From contig JAPFFF010000027.1 of the NCBI GenBank assembly GCA_039105265.1, forward strand, positions 1,984,001-2,048,000: a DNA stretch of 64,000 bases. The letters run 5' to 3'. The notes under the pieces are model-generated. The model ran no database searches. It was given only the letters and a program-made list of their open reading frames with translations, and was not told where the DNA came from. Each line of letters starts with the position of its first letter. Position 1 is the stretch's first letter. Positions 39,659 through 50,375 of this stretch are shown here, in pieces. The position numbers and the translations under genes are program-made. Source of the stretch: Tritrichomonas musculus (taxonomy: Eukaryota; Parabasalia; Tritrichomonadida; Tritrichomonadidae).

Positions 39659-40812
39659 TTCTGCCGATAAACGGTTTTATCGAAAGTTCGATAAATTTCG
39701 AGAAAAATAAATGTTTACAGCCAATAAGCTTTTAAATATTTACTGATAAAAAAAAATAAAGATATTTTTTTAAATAGTAGTTTTCTTTTGTGTTTGTTTT
39801 CCTTTTTTTATATATATAAACTGGAACCAAAAACTTTTTCAAAAAGTCGGTACAACCAGATAAGTTATCAAAAAGTTTTATATATTTTTAATAATATTTT
39901 TTCTTAAAATAGTATCTAATTAGGACAACTATCGCCTTTAGATTCTCAAGACCGATATCACCAAATGTACATCAGATGCATTATACAATGAATTGCAAGA
40001 TTTTTCAATTTTGGTCATTGCTTTTATAAAATTGCATATCTTTGAAAATTCATTGTTACGTGATATTCTTACCTACCTTGTTTAGTAATCCGACAGAAAA
40101 ATAGGAAAGTTTTTCCTTACAACTAGTTCCAACTAATACTGTTATAGATACAATACTATATTTAAGCTATTCTCCTCAAGATCTTTTTTTTATATATATA
40201 ATTTAAGAGTCAACACACATATGCTAAATGGAAACTTAGGAAAGAAAAGTAACTACAGTGTTAATAATTAAGATAATTAAGATATATATTTTTTATTTTT
40301 ATAAACTTTTTGAAGCGCCCAAAATCTCATTACCAATTATTTTCACTTTTTGAGGCAATTTTATTTTCTCTTCTTTTTATTATATATATATATAATAAAA
40401 AAATTATCTCATTTTTCAGAAAAACTGCATTAAAAATTAGTTGAAAGGGGTAATAATATATAAGTTTTCAAAAAGTTATTTTATACTAAAATTAAATGTA
40501 AATTGACGTTAAAATAACATTTTCTTTCAAAAAATAAAATTTTTGATAATTTTGAATAAAATTGTACGTTTAAATCCATTTTTTTTTTTTTTTTTTTTTT
40601 TGAATGGCATTAACGTAAAATTACTAAATGAAGTGTATGAAATAAGAGTCTAAATTATGACTTCATTATTTAAATTGATTCATTAATTAATCTATATGTT
40701 CCTTTGAGCCATGAATCATCATGATCAAGGCATGATTCCTTTCAAAAATCATTATTATTAAAAAAAGCCCATTTAATTAAGTTGAGTTCAAGCTAAAACC
40801 ATGTCAAACATG
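39659..40812. other. AT-rich intergenic DNA right of the MULE
   Basis: It begins with a short gccgataaacggttttatcg patch resembling the subterminal words of the hAT-type element at 26421. Several tcaaaaagt/actttttga words (39835-39880, 40305, 40345, 40470) and a long T run near 40580-40602 follow. No gene is supported. Confidence 0.45.
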
Positions 40813-41660
40813 CTAGTCACCCACCATTTCAAACTGCAATCATGACTTTTGCAAGCTGATAATTATTTCATTCAACGTTAACAAGAAAGCAGAAAATCAG
40901 CATCGCATACAACAAAAGAATCATAAATAATACATGATTACATACCAGTCGCCCACCATTTCAAACTGCAATCATGACTTTTGCAAGCTGATAATTATTT
41001 CATTCAACGTTAACAAGAAAGCAGAAAATCAGCATCGCATACAACAAAAGAATCATAAATAATACATGATTACATACCAGTCGCCCACCATTTCAAACTG
41101 CAATCATGACTTTTGCAAGCTGATAATTATTTCATTCAACGTTAACAAGAAAGCAGAAAATCAGCATCGCATACAACAAAAGAATCATAAATAATACATG
41201 ATTACATACCAGTCGCCCACCATTTCAAACTGCAATCATGACTTTTGCAAGCTGATAATTATTTCATTCAACGTTAACAAGAAAGCAGAAAATCAGCATC
41301 GCATACAACAAAAGAATCATAAATAATACATGATTACATACCAGTCGCCCACCATTTCAAACTGCAATCATGACTTTTGCAAGCTGATAATCATTTCATT
41401 CAACGTTAACAAGAAAGCAGAAAATCAGCATCGCATACAACAAAAGAATCATAAATAACACATGATAACATACCAGTCGCCCACCATTTCAAACTGCAAT
41501 CATGACTTTTGCAAGCTGATAATCATTTCATTCAACGTTAACAAGAAAGCAGAAAATCAGCATCGCATACAACAAAAGAATCATAAATAACACATGATAA
41601 CATACCAGTCGCCCACTATTTCAAATTACAATCATGACTTTTGCAAACTGATAATTCATT
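40813..41660. repeat. 132-bp tandem array, about 6.4 copies
   Basis: Units starting cagtcgcccaccatttcaaa repeat with exact 132-bp spacing (starts near 40813, 40945, 41077, 41209, 41341, 41473, 41605). The first and last are diverged, and the last two share aacacatgataac variants. All frames are closed by stops, so it is non-coding. It ends about 80 bases from the 3' end of the hAT transposase gene and may be a subterminal region of that element. Confidence 0.93.
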
Positions 41661-41737
41661 AATATAATTTAAAAACAAAATTTTGATTAATTTTAATGAT
41701 TTATTAATGAATTAATAAGTTAATGAATATTGAATAT

Positions 41738-43585
41738 TCAATCAAAAGTGCAATATTTATCAGCTAGTTCAGGATTAGCCATTATAATTGTTTGTGACTC
41801 TGCAACTTCTGGCATTAGTTTCATTCTGTCTCTAGTTATGACTCTGCCAGCCTTAGAAAAAAACCTCTCTGCTGAACAAGATGTGCAGAAAGCATTTAAC
41901 AAGCCAATTGCTACTTCGGCTAGTTCTTTATCAATATTTTGATCATATTTTTCTTTCCAGAAATTAAATACAACATTTCCAAGAGATTCATTTTTTTCAA
42001 TATTAGGAATCAAAATTCCAGTTTCAATTAATTTATGCACTGGACTTCTAGAGGTTGCAACAGATTCTTTTTCCCCAGTACTGAAGAATGAAATTGTTTT
42101 ATTATCGGATGCACTGACTTGCTGCGGTTTCCAGCCAATGTTTGTCATTTTATCTTCAATGAATTTGATAGCAGCATTCATTTGAATATTTGTATTTGGA
42201 ATAAATGGATTTAATAAAGTGGCTGCATCATACAATGGATGGAACTGATCTTTGTATGATTCCATTTTTTCTGAGTATTCAGCATTAAAGCTAACAATGT
42301 TGTTGTAGAATGTTTGTTTTGGAAGGCTTTCAATTGTTATTTTTAATTTATGAAATGAATTCAGAACTAGAGAAATTGTTGCAAAATCATCTCCTTCTAA
42401 TATTTTGATGCATTGTTTATAAACTTTCAAGGTTGGCAACAATTGTTCAATGAAATCCCAATGTTCAGATGTCAACTTATAATTAATTTCATTTTGATTA
42501 TGTTCTTCTACGATATAAAAAGTTTCAATTGAAGACTTTGATTGGATAAGAGATTTGAATGACTCATACATAGATATCCATCTTATTTCAGTATAATTTT
42601 TAATTGTTGGCTCATCCCTGAAGTCTTCTTTCAAAGCGATATAGCATACTGAAGTTCTTATACAACGACAAGCTGCTGTTATTTCATGAATTGTATTTTC
42701 AGATGGTTTTATGAACGCCCTTAATAAAAGATTAATTAGGTGACACGCACAAGGAAGGCGTAGTATATTTGAATGAGAAAACATGTTTGTCATTAAATTG
42801 CAATTGTCAGACACCGCAGACATTACTCTTCTTTTGATTCCATACCTGTCAAGACAATCGTTAAATAGATTATTTAGCTCAATGCCACTCAAATGGATTG
42901 AATTTATTTTTTGAAGTGAAAGAAAATATATTTTCACTTTGCCATCATGTATACATCTTGCTGTCACACCTAAAAAACGTTTTCTACTTAAATTTGACCA
43001 TTCATCAACGGCAACACTAATAAAGGAACTTAAAGCCAGTAGATACTTCATTTTAGAAATGATTTTCATAGCAATTCTTTCGCAACTTTCTGATAAGCTT
43101 TGTCTTGTTCCTAAACATGTTAACACACTTCTCATATCATCATTTGATACAAGCGAAAATGGACGGCCAGTTTTTAATATCATTGCTTTATATTTGGATG
43201 ATATTAATTTGTCGATATCATGTGGAATTTGAATACTTAACCCATCGTTATTAACCTGATCGTCAATGAAATCTTGAATATCATTCCTTTTTATCAAATG
43301 TTTAGATTTAATGTGAGATTTGATGTTTCCGAATGTAGAATTAAGGGAATACCAATGATTACAATGTGCATGGGCACAATAATAATATGATTTATTGCTT
43401 TTCAATGTAAATATTATTGGAAATTCTTTACATTGAACCCAATCTTCAGCTGAAACATACTCAGATGGATGCTTTTCAAATTCTGGTCCGGGGATATCCA
43501 TCAAATTAGGCTCAATGAAATGATCGTTGAAGTTCGCCACTCTTTGTGTTATGGTATTGTCAAACATAATAAAATGTGCAGTCAT
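41738..43585 (-). CDS. hAT-superfamily transposase
   Basis: The 615-residue product (ATG at 43585) starts with a BED-type zinc finger (C70, C75, H91, H96: CAHAHC and HIKSKH). The hAT catalytic fold follows: VAVDEWSN with D194, VSDNCNL with D259, CACHLINLLLRAF, and EIRWISMYESF with the conserved RW. The C-terminal hAT dimerisation region reads LLNAFCTSCSAERFFSKAG and TRDRMKLMPE, supplying the catalytic Glu. Length and motif order match an intact transposase. I could not find convincing CAGGG-type ends around the gene, so the element borders are unknown; it may be a complete element with diverged ends or a single-copy domesticated gene. Confidence 0.9.
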   Translation of the reverse strand: MTAHFIMFDNTITQRVANFNDHFIEPNLMDIPGPEFEKHPSEYVSAEDWVQCKEFPIIFTLKSNKSYYYCAHAHCNHWYSLNSTFGNIKSHIKSKHLIKRNDIQDFIDDQVNNDGLSIQIPHDIDKLISSKYKAMILKTGRPFSLVSNDDMRSVLTCLGTRQSLSESCERIAMKIISKMKYLLALSSFISVAVDEWSNLSRKRFLGVTARCIHDGKVKIYFLSLQKINSIHLSGIELNNLFNDCLDRYGIKRRVMSAVSDNCNLMTNMFSHSNILRLPCACHLINLLLRAFIKPSENTIHEITAACRCIRTSVCYIALKEDFRDEPTIKNYTEIRWISMYESFKSLIQSKSSIETFYIVEEHNQNEINYKLTSEHWDFIEQLLPTLKVYKQCIKILEGDDFATISLVLNSFHKLKITIESLPKQTFYNNIVSFNAEYSEKMESYKDQFHPLYDAATLLNPFIPNTNIQMNAAIKFIEDKMTNIGWKPQQVSASDNKTISFFSTGEKESVATSRSPVHKLIETGILIPNIEKNESLGNVVFNFWKEKYDQNIDKELAEVAIGLLNAFCTSCSAERFFSKAGRVITRDRMKLMPEVAESQTIIMANPELADKYCTFD

Positions 43586-44004
43586 TGTAATAAACTTATT
43601 TTAAATTTAGTTGTTCGAACTTTTTCTATGGTATTATTGAAATAAGTTTTAATTTCAATAATATAAAACAAATAATCAAACAAAAAATAATACAAATATT
43701 ATTCAATAATATAAAACAAATAATCACACAAAAAATAAAACAAATAATTTATTACAATAATAAACAAATAATCACACACACAAAAAAAATAATGATTTAT
43801 TTCTTTTCTTTTCTTTTTTTTTTTTTTTTAACAATATCTTAATAAATGGCATTTGCCAGGAAATTCGATCCGAAATTTCGGATACAAAAGCACCAGAGTC
43901 TTCATTGATATTTGTGTCATAAAAAACACAATTCAAAATATTAACAAACAATTATGTCAATGTTTTGAATAGATTTAGGTTGAAACTGTTCACTTCATTT
44001 TTTT
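43586..44004. repeat. AT-rich spacer with imperfect short tandem repeat
   Basis: From about 43650 to 43790, words such as aaaacaaataatcacacaaa recur three to four times. T runs follow near 43803-43830. No gene. Confidence 0.55.
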
Positions 44005-44790
44005 ATGTACCAATACAAGCCAGAAGCCATCTCTGAAAACACAACTAAAGATATTTATCTGATGACTGAAAATTCAGAAACTGATTTCACTAGCAACAAA
44101 ATAATGATATTTGATCTTGCTTATTTCCTTAATTTAAAAGATGACATGGCAATAGAATTCTATTTGCTAAATTATAAAAAATTGAAGCCAATAGATGAAA
44201 AAGAATTTAACAGCATATGCATTAAAATATTGAATACAGAAAATGATCCAGAAAAGATTCTCTTAATGTTATTAAAATTTATATCCAGAAATAAATTCAT
44301 TGAAAATATAGATTTCGCTCCTGTTTATAATTTCATTGTAAGTCGTTCAGTTATTTCGGATATTCTCATCAATATCATTATACAATTTATAATAATTTCA
44401 AAGAAAGTAGATCCATATGATCATTTCATTCAAAATCTCATTAATGAAGGGAATTTCATTTATAAAGATTGTTTTTGGATTCTCTGCTTTTTCTTTAGAA
44501 AATATGAGAATAAAATTTCAAATAGATTGCCTGATGTGGGAATTTTAGAAGTTATTAAAAAACTTCTTACCAGCTATGAACAAAAAAGTGTTTCCCTTTC
44601 AACAATTGAACTGATGTTCAAAGTTTTCTTAATGATAATTACCAGTAACAATATACAGTTCATAAGAAAATTGTCGTGGCATTTGCTAGATTATATCGTT
44701 TACTTCAAAGACGATTTCATTGAATCTCTTTTAATAACAATTTTACTCGATGAAAATTCATTAGATTTTAACGATGAATTATTTTGCTAA
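44005..44790 (+). CDS. Unrecognised helical protein, possibly 3'-truncated
   Basis: The 261-residue frame (ATG at 44005) encodes an Ile/Leu/Phe-rich, almost entirely helical sequence with a spacing of helices that suggests an armadillo/HEAT-type solenoid (for example ILLMLLKFISRNKFIENID; VIKKLLTSYEQKSVSLSTIE; LLDYIVYFKDDFIESLLITI). No diagnostic motif is present. The frame closes 90 bases before a hAT-type repeat fragment and the solenoid seems to stop in mid-pattern (LDENSLDFNDELFC), so the original gene may have been longer. It could be an importin-alpha-like or other scaffold protein; I do not assign it. Confidence 0.6.
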   Translation: MYQYKPEAISENTTKDIYLMTENSETDFTSNKIMIFDLAYFLNLKDDMAIEFYLLNYKKLKPIDEKEFNSICIKILNTENDPEKILLMLLKFISRNKFIENIDFAPVYNFIVSRSVISDILINIIIQFIIISKKVDPYDHFIQNLINEGNFIYKDCFWILCFFFRKYENKISNRLPDVGILEVIKKLLTSYEQKSVSLSTIELMFKVFLMIITSNNIQFIRKLSWHLLDYIVYFKDDFIESLLITILLDENSLDFNDELFC

Positions 44791-44879
44791 TTCTGCTAAT
44801 ATTTTTACATGCAAAATTAATTTACATAATTCTAAAAATTTATTTTAAATTTATTTTTATTTATTTATTTTTTCTAATT

Positions 44880-45104
44880 CAAAAATTTTATTATAAATTT
44901 TATCTTTATCGATATTTATCGATTGCTTTAAATTTTTTATCAAAATTTATCAAAGAAAAACCGTCGGATAATGACCATTTATCGGACGGTTTGAATAACG
45001 TATTTATTTTTCATTATCATTCATCGGACAGTTTAGTATCGATATTATCGATAATTTTTTTTTTTTCGATACCCGATATTTATTGATATCGATTAACATC
45101 CCTG
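44880..45104. mobile_element. Truncated relative of the hAT-type non-autonomous element
   Basis: The right end reads gatatcgattaacatccctg, the inverse of a CAGGGATGTTAATCGATAT terminus close to that of the element at 26421. Inside are the same subterminal words (accgtcggataat, tatcggacggtttgaa, cattcatcggacagttt, atatcgataat). The opposite terminus is missing, so only about 225 bp of one end remains. Confidence 0.75.
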
Positions 45105-46082
45105 ATTTTTACATAATTTTTACCGAGACTTACATCAAAAGGAAGGATCGGTAAAAATGGTAAAAAAATTTTTACCGAGAATGGAAAATATGTTTTCAAA
45201 AGAATAATAAAAAAATATTCTTTTTTTATTAAGATAAAAAAGAATAAATATTATAAAAAAAACAAAATCATAATTTTTAATGTTTTGAATGCTTTTTCTA
45301 ACCACTCAAGATTGTGAGATTCTATCAAAATAATTCAAAACATTGAATTGAATGAATAATTGAGAGTTGAAAATCCCAAAAAAAGACTTTTTAAACGCTT
45401 CATTCAATTTTTTTTCAATGATTATATAAAAAATTATCTCCCTCTCAATTTAAAATAATCATATCTTTATATTTTAAATATGAATTAATTTTTTAAAATT
45501 TAATTAATATTATGCTAATTATATAATATATTATTACTGAAGAATAATGCAATTAAATAGTTTAATAAAAAAGATAAAATGATTTAAAATTTGAAATGGA
45601 GGTAAAGTTTTTTGAATGCAATTGATAAAAAAGATAAAATCAGTTTAGCTTCCCCATTCAAAATTTAGTAATAACTAATTTTTCTCTCAATTGCATTCAA
45701 TTTTTTTTTTTTTTTTTTTTTTTTTGAATCACTCGTGAATGAATTTTTTAATTGAACAATTTCTTTCTTTTTTTTTTGCCTTTATGACAAAACTTTACTT
45801 TTCATCTCTCATCAAATTGTTCTCTTCTTCTAATTTAAGCGTTTAAAAGTGGTTAGGAGAAGGGAACAATTTATTTTCATTTGAATCATTTCATTTTCAT
45901 TGTACTAAATTTTTTTTAACCATAATATTTTGCTTATCACTTTTAGTTGTAATGCTTGACTCACTAAAATTTTGAGAATTAAATAGGATTATTAATTATA
46001 AAATAATATTAAAAATATTTAACACCCTATTTTATTAAAAATAAATAATAATAATAATAGGAATGCAAATCACTCCATTCAA
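45105..46082. other. Intergenic DNA with a dispersed palindromic repeat
   Basis: At 45108-45180 ttttaccgagacttacatca and aggaaggatcggtaaaaat repeat the inner module of the MITE at 28363. After that come AT-rich DNA, a long T run at 45704-45725 and two similar stretches (aaaaaagataaaat near 45570 and 45630). No gene found. Confidence 0.6.
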
Positions 46083-47822
46083 TCAGAAATAATTTTTGAA
46101 ATTGCTATTCGATGATAACGAATAACTAGAAATAGAACTTGATCTATTTTTAAGAAGTGAACAGCTACTGTTATTTACAGACTCAAAACGAATGCTACTC
46201 GTGTTTTGGGAACTCAATTCCAAATTTTTCTCTTCTTTTTTGAATTCAATTTGGATATTGTAAAGTGATTTTGTCAGGTCAATCTCTCTATCTCTTCTGG
46301 AAGCAGTTCTGGCTAACAATCCCCACGTTTTTGCCAAATCTTTGGTATCAATTTTGCCGGAATCTTGTAGATTATCAGATAAGTCTGAACTTGATATGAA
46401 CTCTGATAATGCAATGTTTTGTTTGAACTCAAGCTTTGCATTTATCAGCATTGAAAGGGCGGTTGCACTCTGATCTTTTATAGATTTTTCCCAATAAGTT
46501 GATGATGCCAATTTTAAAGGATCGTTGAGTATATTCATAGCGTTTTCGTAATTAGAAAAGATGATTGGCTTCAAATTGGGCTTCAATAGGAAAGATAAAG
46601 CTGATTCTGCCAACTTACTATTTGGTAATCTGATAGACATTGCAATAAAGGCGAAAATTTTTTTAGAAATGGGATTTAATTGGTCACTGCTCATCGTGCT
46701 AGTAATCGACATCAAAAATGATACGAATAAAGGCTGTTTTTGCCCACATTGTATTGGAAAATGTTTGAGAAGGTATTCAATAACTTTCAATTGATCATCA
46801 TAATTTTTTTCAATGATTTGAATAATCAATGCAGATAATTTATTGAAATATATTGAAAGATCTGAGTTATCAAAAAGTGGGAGAAGATGACTATATAAAA
46901 TGGATATAAGATAATTTGAACAAAATGATGCTGTATTCGAAAGCAATTGAATGGATATGTAAGTAACAATTGGTTCAACACAATTTGAAGTATATATACC
47001 GCATCTAACGTTTGTTAAAGCATTCTTTATTTGAATCCAAATATCATTAAATTGATTTGGATGAACTTTGGTATAGTTTTTTAAAAAAGTAACCAAATTA
47101 TCTCTTTCGTTTGTATCAGGTATGTTCATAAGGCGAATTACTTTTTTTACAGTTTCCAAACTGCATTTTTCTGGGTATAATAATACAAATTGGTTCAAGA
47201 TTTTAAAAACTAGCGATAAATGCTCCCAAGAACATTCAGCATAGCTTATTTTAATTGTTAATGAAAATTTGTTTTTTGTTGAAATAAAAGGATCTTGATC
47301 GAAAATGTTTTTTGTGATCATATTATATAATAAGTTTTTATCTTCATCAGTTAATAGTGAAACATCTGATTTTTTTGATAATAATGCAAATATTTCTTTA
47401 AGAGCGTTCGTTTTCTCCAGCTTGCCTTTGATTTGTATATGTGGTTGCATAAAATCGAATATATAATTGCAAACATTTATTTTGTTTTTAAAAACCTGAT
47501 GAAAGTTAGAATCATTTGGTGAAGGAAGTACTTGAAGGGAGCGTATATTAATTTCTCCTTTTAATACTTGCTTATATGAAGAAAAATTGAGAGCTTTAGG
47601 CATATCATTATCAACTAAGGGCTCACCATTATAGATTTTTGTTGAACAACGCGACTTAATGTTACATGATTCTTCATTTTTGCTTTTTTTATCATTTTCT
47701 GGAGGAAGGCTCCCTAATTTTGGAAGATTTAAATTCTTGACAGCTAAATGAGGCTGATAAATTCTTCTAGTGGCAAAAAGAGAGTTCCTTCGTTGCGTTA
47801 CTGAAAACTTTAAGAAGGACAT
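46083..47822 (-). CDS. PP2A regulatory subunit, B56 (B') family
   Basis: The 579-residue product (ATG at 47822) has a poorly conserved, basic N-terminus of about 90 residues and then the B56 HEAT-like fold (about 100-480). Family landmarks appear in order: WEHLSLVFKILNQFV, IPDTNERDNLVTFLKNYTKV (the strongly conserved DxRERD-x-LK segment), a variable GI-x-N-x-VEPIVTYI stretch, LLPLFDNSDLSIYFNKLSAL, VIEYLLKHFPIQCGQKQPLF and FIAMSIRLPNSKLAESALSF. It would target the PP2A catalytic dimer to substrates. A Ser-rich C-terminal 100 residues is lineage-specific. Divergence from the canonical sequence is considerable, yet the order of blocks is convincing. Confidence 0.82.
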   Translation of the reverse strand: MSFLKFSVTQRRNSLFATRRIYQPHLAVKNLNLPKLGSLPPENDKKSKNEESCNIKSRCSTKIYNGEPLVDNDMPKALNFSSYKQVLKGEINIRSLQVLPSPNDSNFHQVFKNKINVCNYIFDFMQPHIQIKGKLEKTNALKEIFALLSKKSDVSLLTDEDKNLLYNMITKNIFDQDPFISTKNKFSLTIKISYAECSWEHLSLVFKILNQFVLLYPEKCSLETVKKVIRLMNIPDTNERDNLVTFLKNYTKVHPNQFNDIWIQIKNALTNVRCGIYTSNCVEPIVTYISIQLLSNTASFCSNYLISILYSHLLPLFDNSDLSIYFNKLSALIIQIIEKNYDDQLKVIEYLLKHFPIQCGQKQPLFVSFLMSITSTMSSDQLNPISKKIFAFIAMSIRLPNSKLAESALSFLLKPNLKPIIFSNYENAMNILNDPLKLASSTYWEKSIKDQSATALSMLINAKLEFKQNIALSEFISSSDLSDNLQDSGKIDTKDLAKTWGLLARTASRRDREIDLTKSLYNIQIEFKKEEKNLELSSQNTSSIRFESVNNSSCSLLKNRSSSISSYSLSSNSNFKNYF

Positions 47823-47874
47823 CGGACAAATGTAAAAAAATTTTTTTGAAATAATTTAGATTATTTTAAATCAA

Positions 47875-48170
47875 TTGTACTTTTGTGAGGATGCTTCAAA
47901 AAGTGGAAAAACCTCAGAAAAAATAACCCTAAACGCTGGATAAAATAAAACCTTTTTATATTTTTTCATAATTTTTTCTGGGGCTACATACAGCCTAGCG
48001 GGCGTCGAGCGAGGATGAGCGAAGCGAAGCCGAGTCGAGACCTCGCGGCTGGCGGTAAGAATCGGTAAAAATTATGTAACCTAAAAAGATTTTTTTTTTT
48101 TTTTGCGTTTTATTTAGATTATTTTTTCTGAGGATTTTCCACTTTTTGAAGTTTCCTCACAAAATTACAA
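47875..48170. mobile_element. 296-bp MITE-like element enclosing a GC-rich island
   Basis: Inverted ends of about 50 bp: ttgtacttttgtgagg, tcaaaaagtgg and cctcagaaaaaataa on the left, with the inverse on the right, few mismatches. The interior 47990-48060 is a strikingly GC-rich block (agcctagcgggcgtcgagcg; gagcgaagcgaagccgagtc; gacctcgcggctggcgg) unlike anything around it. Then comes aatcggtaaaaattatgtaa, a word shared with the MITE at 28363. No clear target duplication. Confidence 0.75.
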
Positions 48171-49055
48171 CTATTCTATAATTAATCCCTCAAAATTTCT
48201 AACAATTATGAAGAATATTTTGAGATTTTTTTTTTTTTTTTTTATAAATTGTGAAGAATATTTTGAGAATATTATTTATAAAAATATAATATTTAAAAAA
48301 ATTATTTCGTTTCTATCTAGGTTGATTTTTTTTTAAAAATGTTTTTTTTACAGGAATACAACTTTATTTTCAATAATTTATTTATAAATGTTAGCAAATT
48401 TTCTGATTTTTTTATATGGAGTAATCCAATTTCTATCATTAGAGAAAAAGTTTACCTAAAAATTATTTTAAAAAAATAAAAATTGTATAAAACCTAGAAT
48501 TTCCAGAAAATATTATTTAGAACTAACATTATTTGAAGATCTTAATGAAGATATTTTCTCACAAATTTGTGAGAAATTGTGAAAATAAAAAACATAAAAA
48601 TCTCTTTAACCATGATAGATAAAATTAATGCTTTTGAGGTTTATTTTTATTAATAAATCTCTTTAAAATCATCAATATATTATCTATATATTTTTATAAT
48701 TATATTATCTATGTAATTAATTCATTTTTAAATAAATATATTATATAAATATGCGGATAAATATATTTTACTAGAAAATGTAAAATTCTAATTATTGAGT
48801 TTAATAAATTGAAATTAGCTTTTCTCAAAAATTTGATATTATTTGTTTAAAATATCTACATAATTAAAAATAATATTAAAAACAGTAAGTTTTTTTGTAA
48901 AATATAATTAGAATGATTTATTTCAAAGATTTTATATTGATATAAAACTATCAATTTTTTATTCATTCACCATGTAATTTTTAAATAAGGTAATAGGTGT
49001 AATATATCACTATAAAACTTAATATTTATATTTGTTAACAATGTTCGTTCTACAG
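48171..49055. other. AT-rich intergenic DNA
   Basis: Very AT-rich, with two T runs and a duplicated word, tgaagaatattttgaga (about 48208 and 48251). I see no gene or RNA. Confidence 0.5.
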
Positions 49056-49237
49056 TCAAACAAAATTTTAGGAGGTCACAAATTTTGACTATGGCAAAAA
49101 TATGATTTTCTATGTGGAAAATTTCCTTTTTATTAAATTTCATGACAAGATTTTACAAACGAATTCTTTTAAGTTTGATTGTTATTTGAGAGAAAAGTTT
49201 TTGAAATAGAAATTTTGAAAATTTTCAATCGTTAAAA

Positions 49238-49243
49238 TCATTT
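49238..49243 (+). promoter_or_regulatory. Possible initiator element of the kinase gene
   Basis: TCATTT lies 13-15 bases before the ATG and fits the known trichomonad initiator, TCA(+1)Y(T/A). It is preserved in the inverted copy. A six-base match in AT-rich DNA is weak on its own. Confidence 0.35.
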
Positions 49244-49252
49244 ATTTAAAAG

Positions 49253-50164
49253 ATGAATTCAAGCTTCAGTGAACAATTCTCTGTTTCATCAGAAAGTAAC
49301 TCCTTTGGATCATTTGAGGACATTATAGAAAACTCTCCACTACCGGATCTCAGTCCCAAGTATCAAATTGAAAGAGAAATCGATTTTTCATTATCAAATC
49401 CAAATGCGCCCAGCATCAGATACTTCATTGGACGGTCACAATCATTAAACTGCCAAGTTTTCATCAAAAACGTGAAATTGTCAACGGATAAAATGCAGGA
49501 ATATCAGAACGAAATTTTTTTCTTATCGAAAATTCAACATAAAAATGTTATTCACTTGATTGACCACTTTATTATTGGCGATGATGGATATATCATCGAA
49601 GAATATGCAGCAGGAAAAGATCTTTATGACGTTTTGTGTGCGTGCAATTGGGATCTTGATGAAAAGTATCAGATCCAATTAATATTTCAAATGCTGATGA
49701 TAATCAATTGTTTACAAGAAAATAAAATCTCACATAATGACATAAAATGCGAAAATATCGTTTTTCTTGTTGATGATATAAGCGAATTGTTTTCATCAAA
49801 AACAAATTTCATGAAATCACTAAGATTAATTGATTTTGGATCTACAAAGTGTTGGAACTCGGTACAAAGCGATATAAGAGGAACTTTTAAGCCCCCTGAA
49901 TATTTGAGTGATAGAATTTTGAGTGAAACATATGATATTTGGTCTCTTGGTGAAATGATTTACTTCATGGTTACAAAAACGAAATTGATTTTATGGAATG
50001 GTCAATGCTATACAATAAAAAAAGGTTACTTTGAAGAATATCAATGGGAAAAATTTTCTCCTGCATTCAAATCTTTGGTTCAAGAAATGTTGACATTTGA
50101 TTTTACCAAAAGACCATTTGCACAAGATCTTTTGATTAAATATTTTTCAAAAAAGACAAAGTAA
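49253..50164 (+). CDS. Protein kinase, divergent (copy 1)
   Basis: The 303-residue product is a single kinase domain after a 35-residue Ser-rich leader. The ATP-binding Lys is K72 (QVFIKNVKL), the C-helix Glu E87, the catalytic loop SHNDIKCEN (D163, N168), the metal motif DFG (D194) and the end of the activation segment PPEYLSDR, followed by YDIWSLGEMIYFM. The glycine-rich loop is very poor (FIGRSQSLN) and the usual HRD is HND, so it is a non-RD kinase that probably does not need activation-loop phosphorylation. The catalytic residues are complete, so activity is expected. It is CAMK/NEK-like in general form; I give no closer family. The stop is TAAA. Substrate unknown. Confidence 0.88.
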   Translation: MNSSFSEQFSVSSESNSFGSFEDIIENSPLPDLSPKYQIEREIDFSLSNPNAPSIRYFIGRSQSLNCQVFIKNVKLSTDKMQEYQNEIFFLSKIQHKNVIHLIDHFIIGDDGYIIEEYAAGKDLYDVLCACNWDLDEKYQIQLIFQMLMIINCLQENKISHNDIKCENIVFLVDDISELFSSKTNFMKSLRLIDFGSTKCWNSVQSDIRGTFKPPEYLSDRILSETYDIWSLGEMIYFMVTKTKLILWNGQCYTIKKGYFEEYQWEKFSPAFKSLVQEMLTFDFTKRPFAQDLLIKYFSKKTK

Positions 50165-50375
50165 ATTGACAATTTACATTAAAATTATATAAATAAATGA
50201 CAAAAATACGATTCAGCTAGATAATAACATTTTATCTTTTAAGATTGATCAAAAAAATAAAAAAAAGCGTTATATTATTCATTTTTTATGTGTTTTATAT
50301 CAACATGAAATTGAACAAATCTTTCAATCTTAAAAATATTTTACATAAGAAACATTTCATTGTTTAGAAACAGAA

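Noticed and set aside
29506-39667. 9-bp target-site duplication of the MULE
   Set aside because: Flanks atggcatag and ttctgccga do not match; I leave the duplication as not seen rather than shift the borders to force one.
44784-45086. 100-codon + strand frame
   Set aside because: Phe/Leu/Ile-rich noise that runs into the hAT-type repeat fragment.
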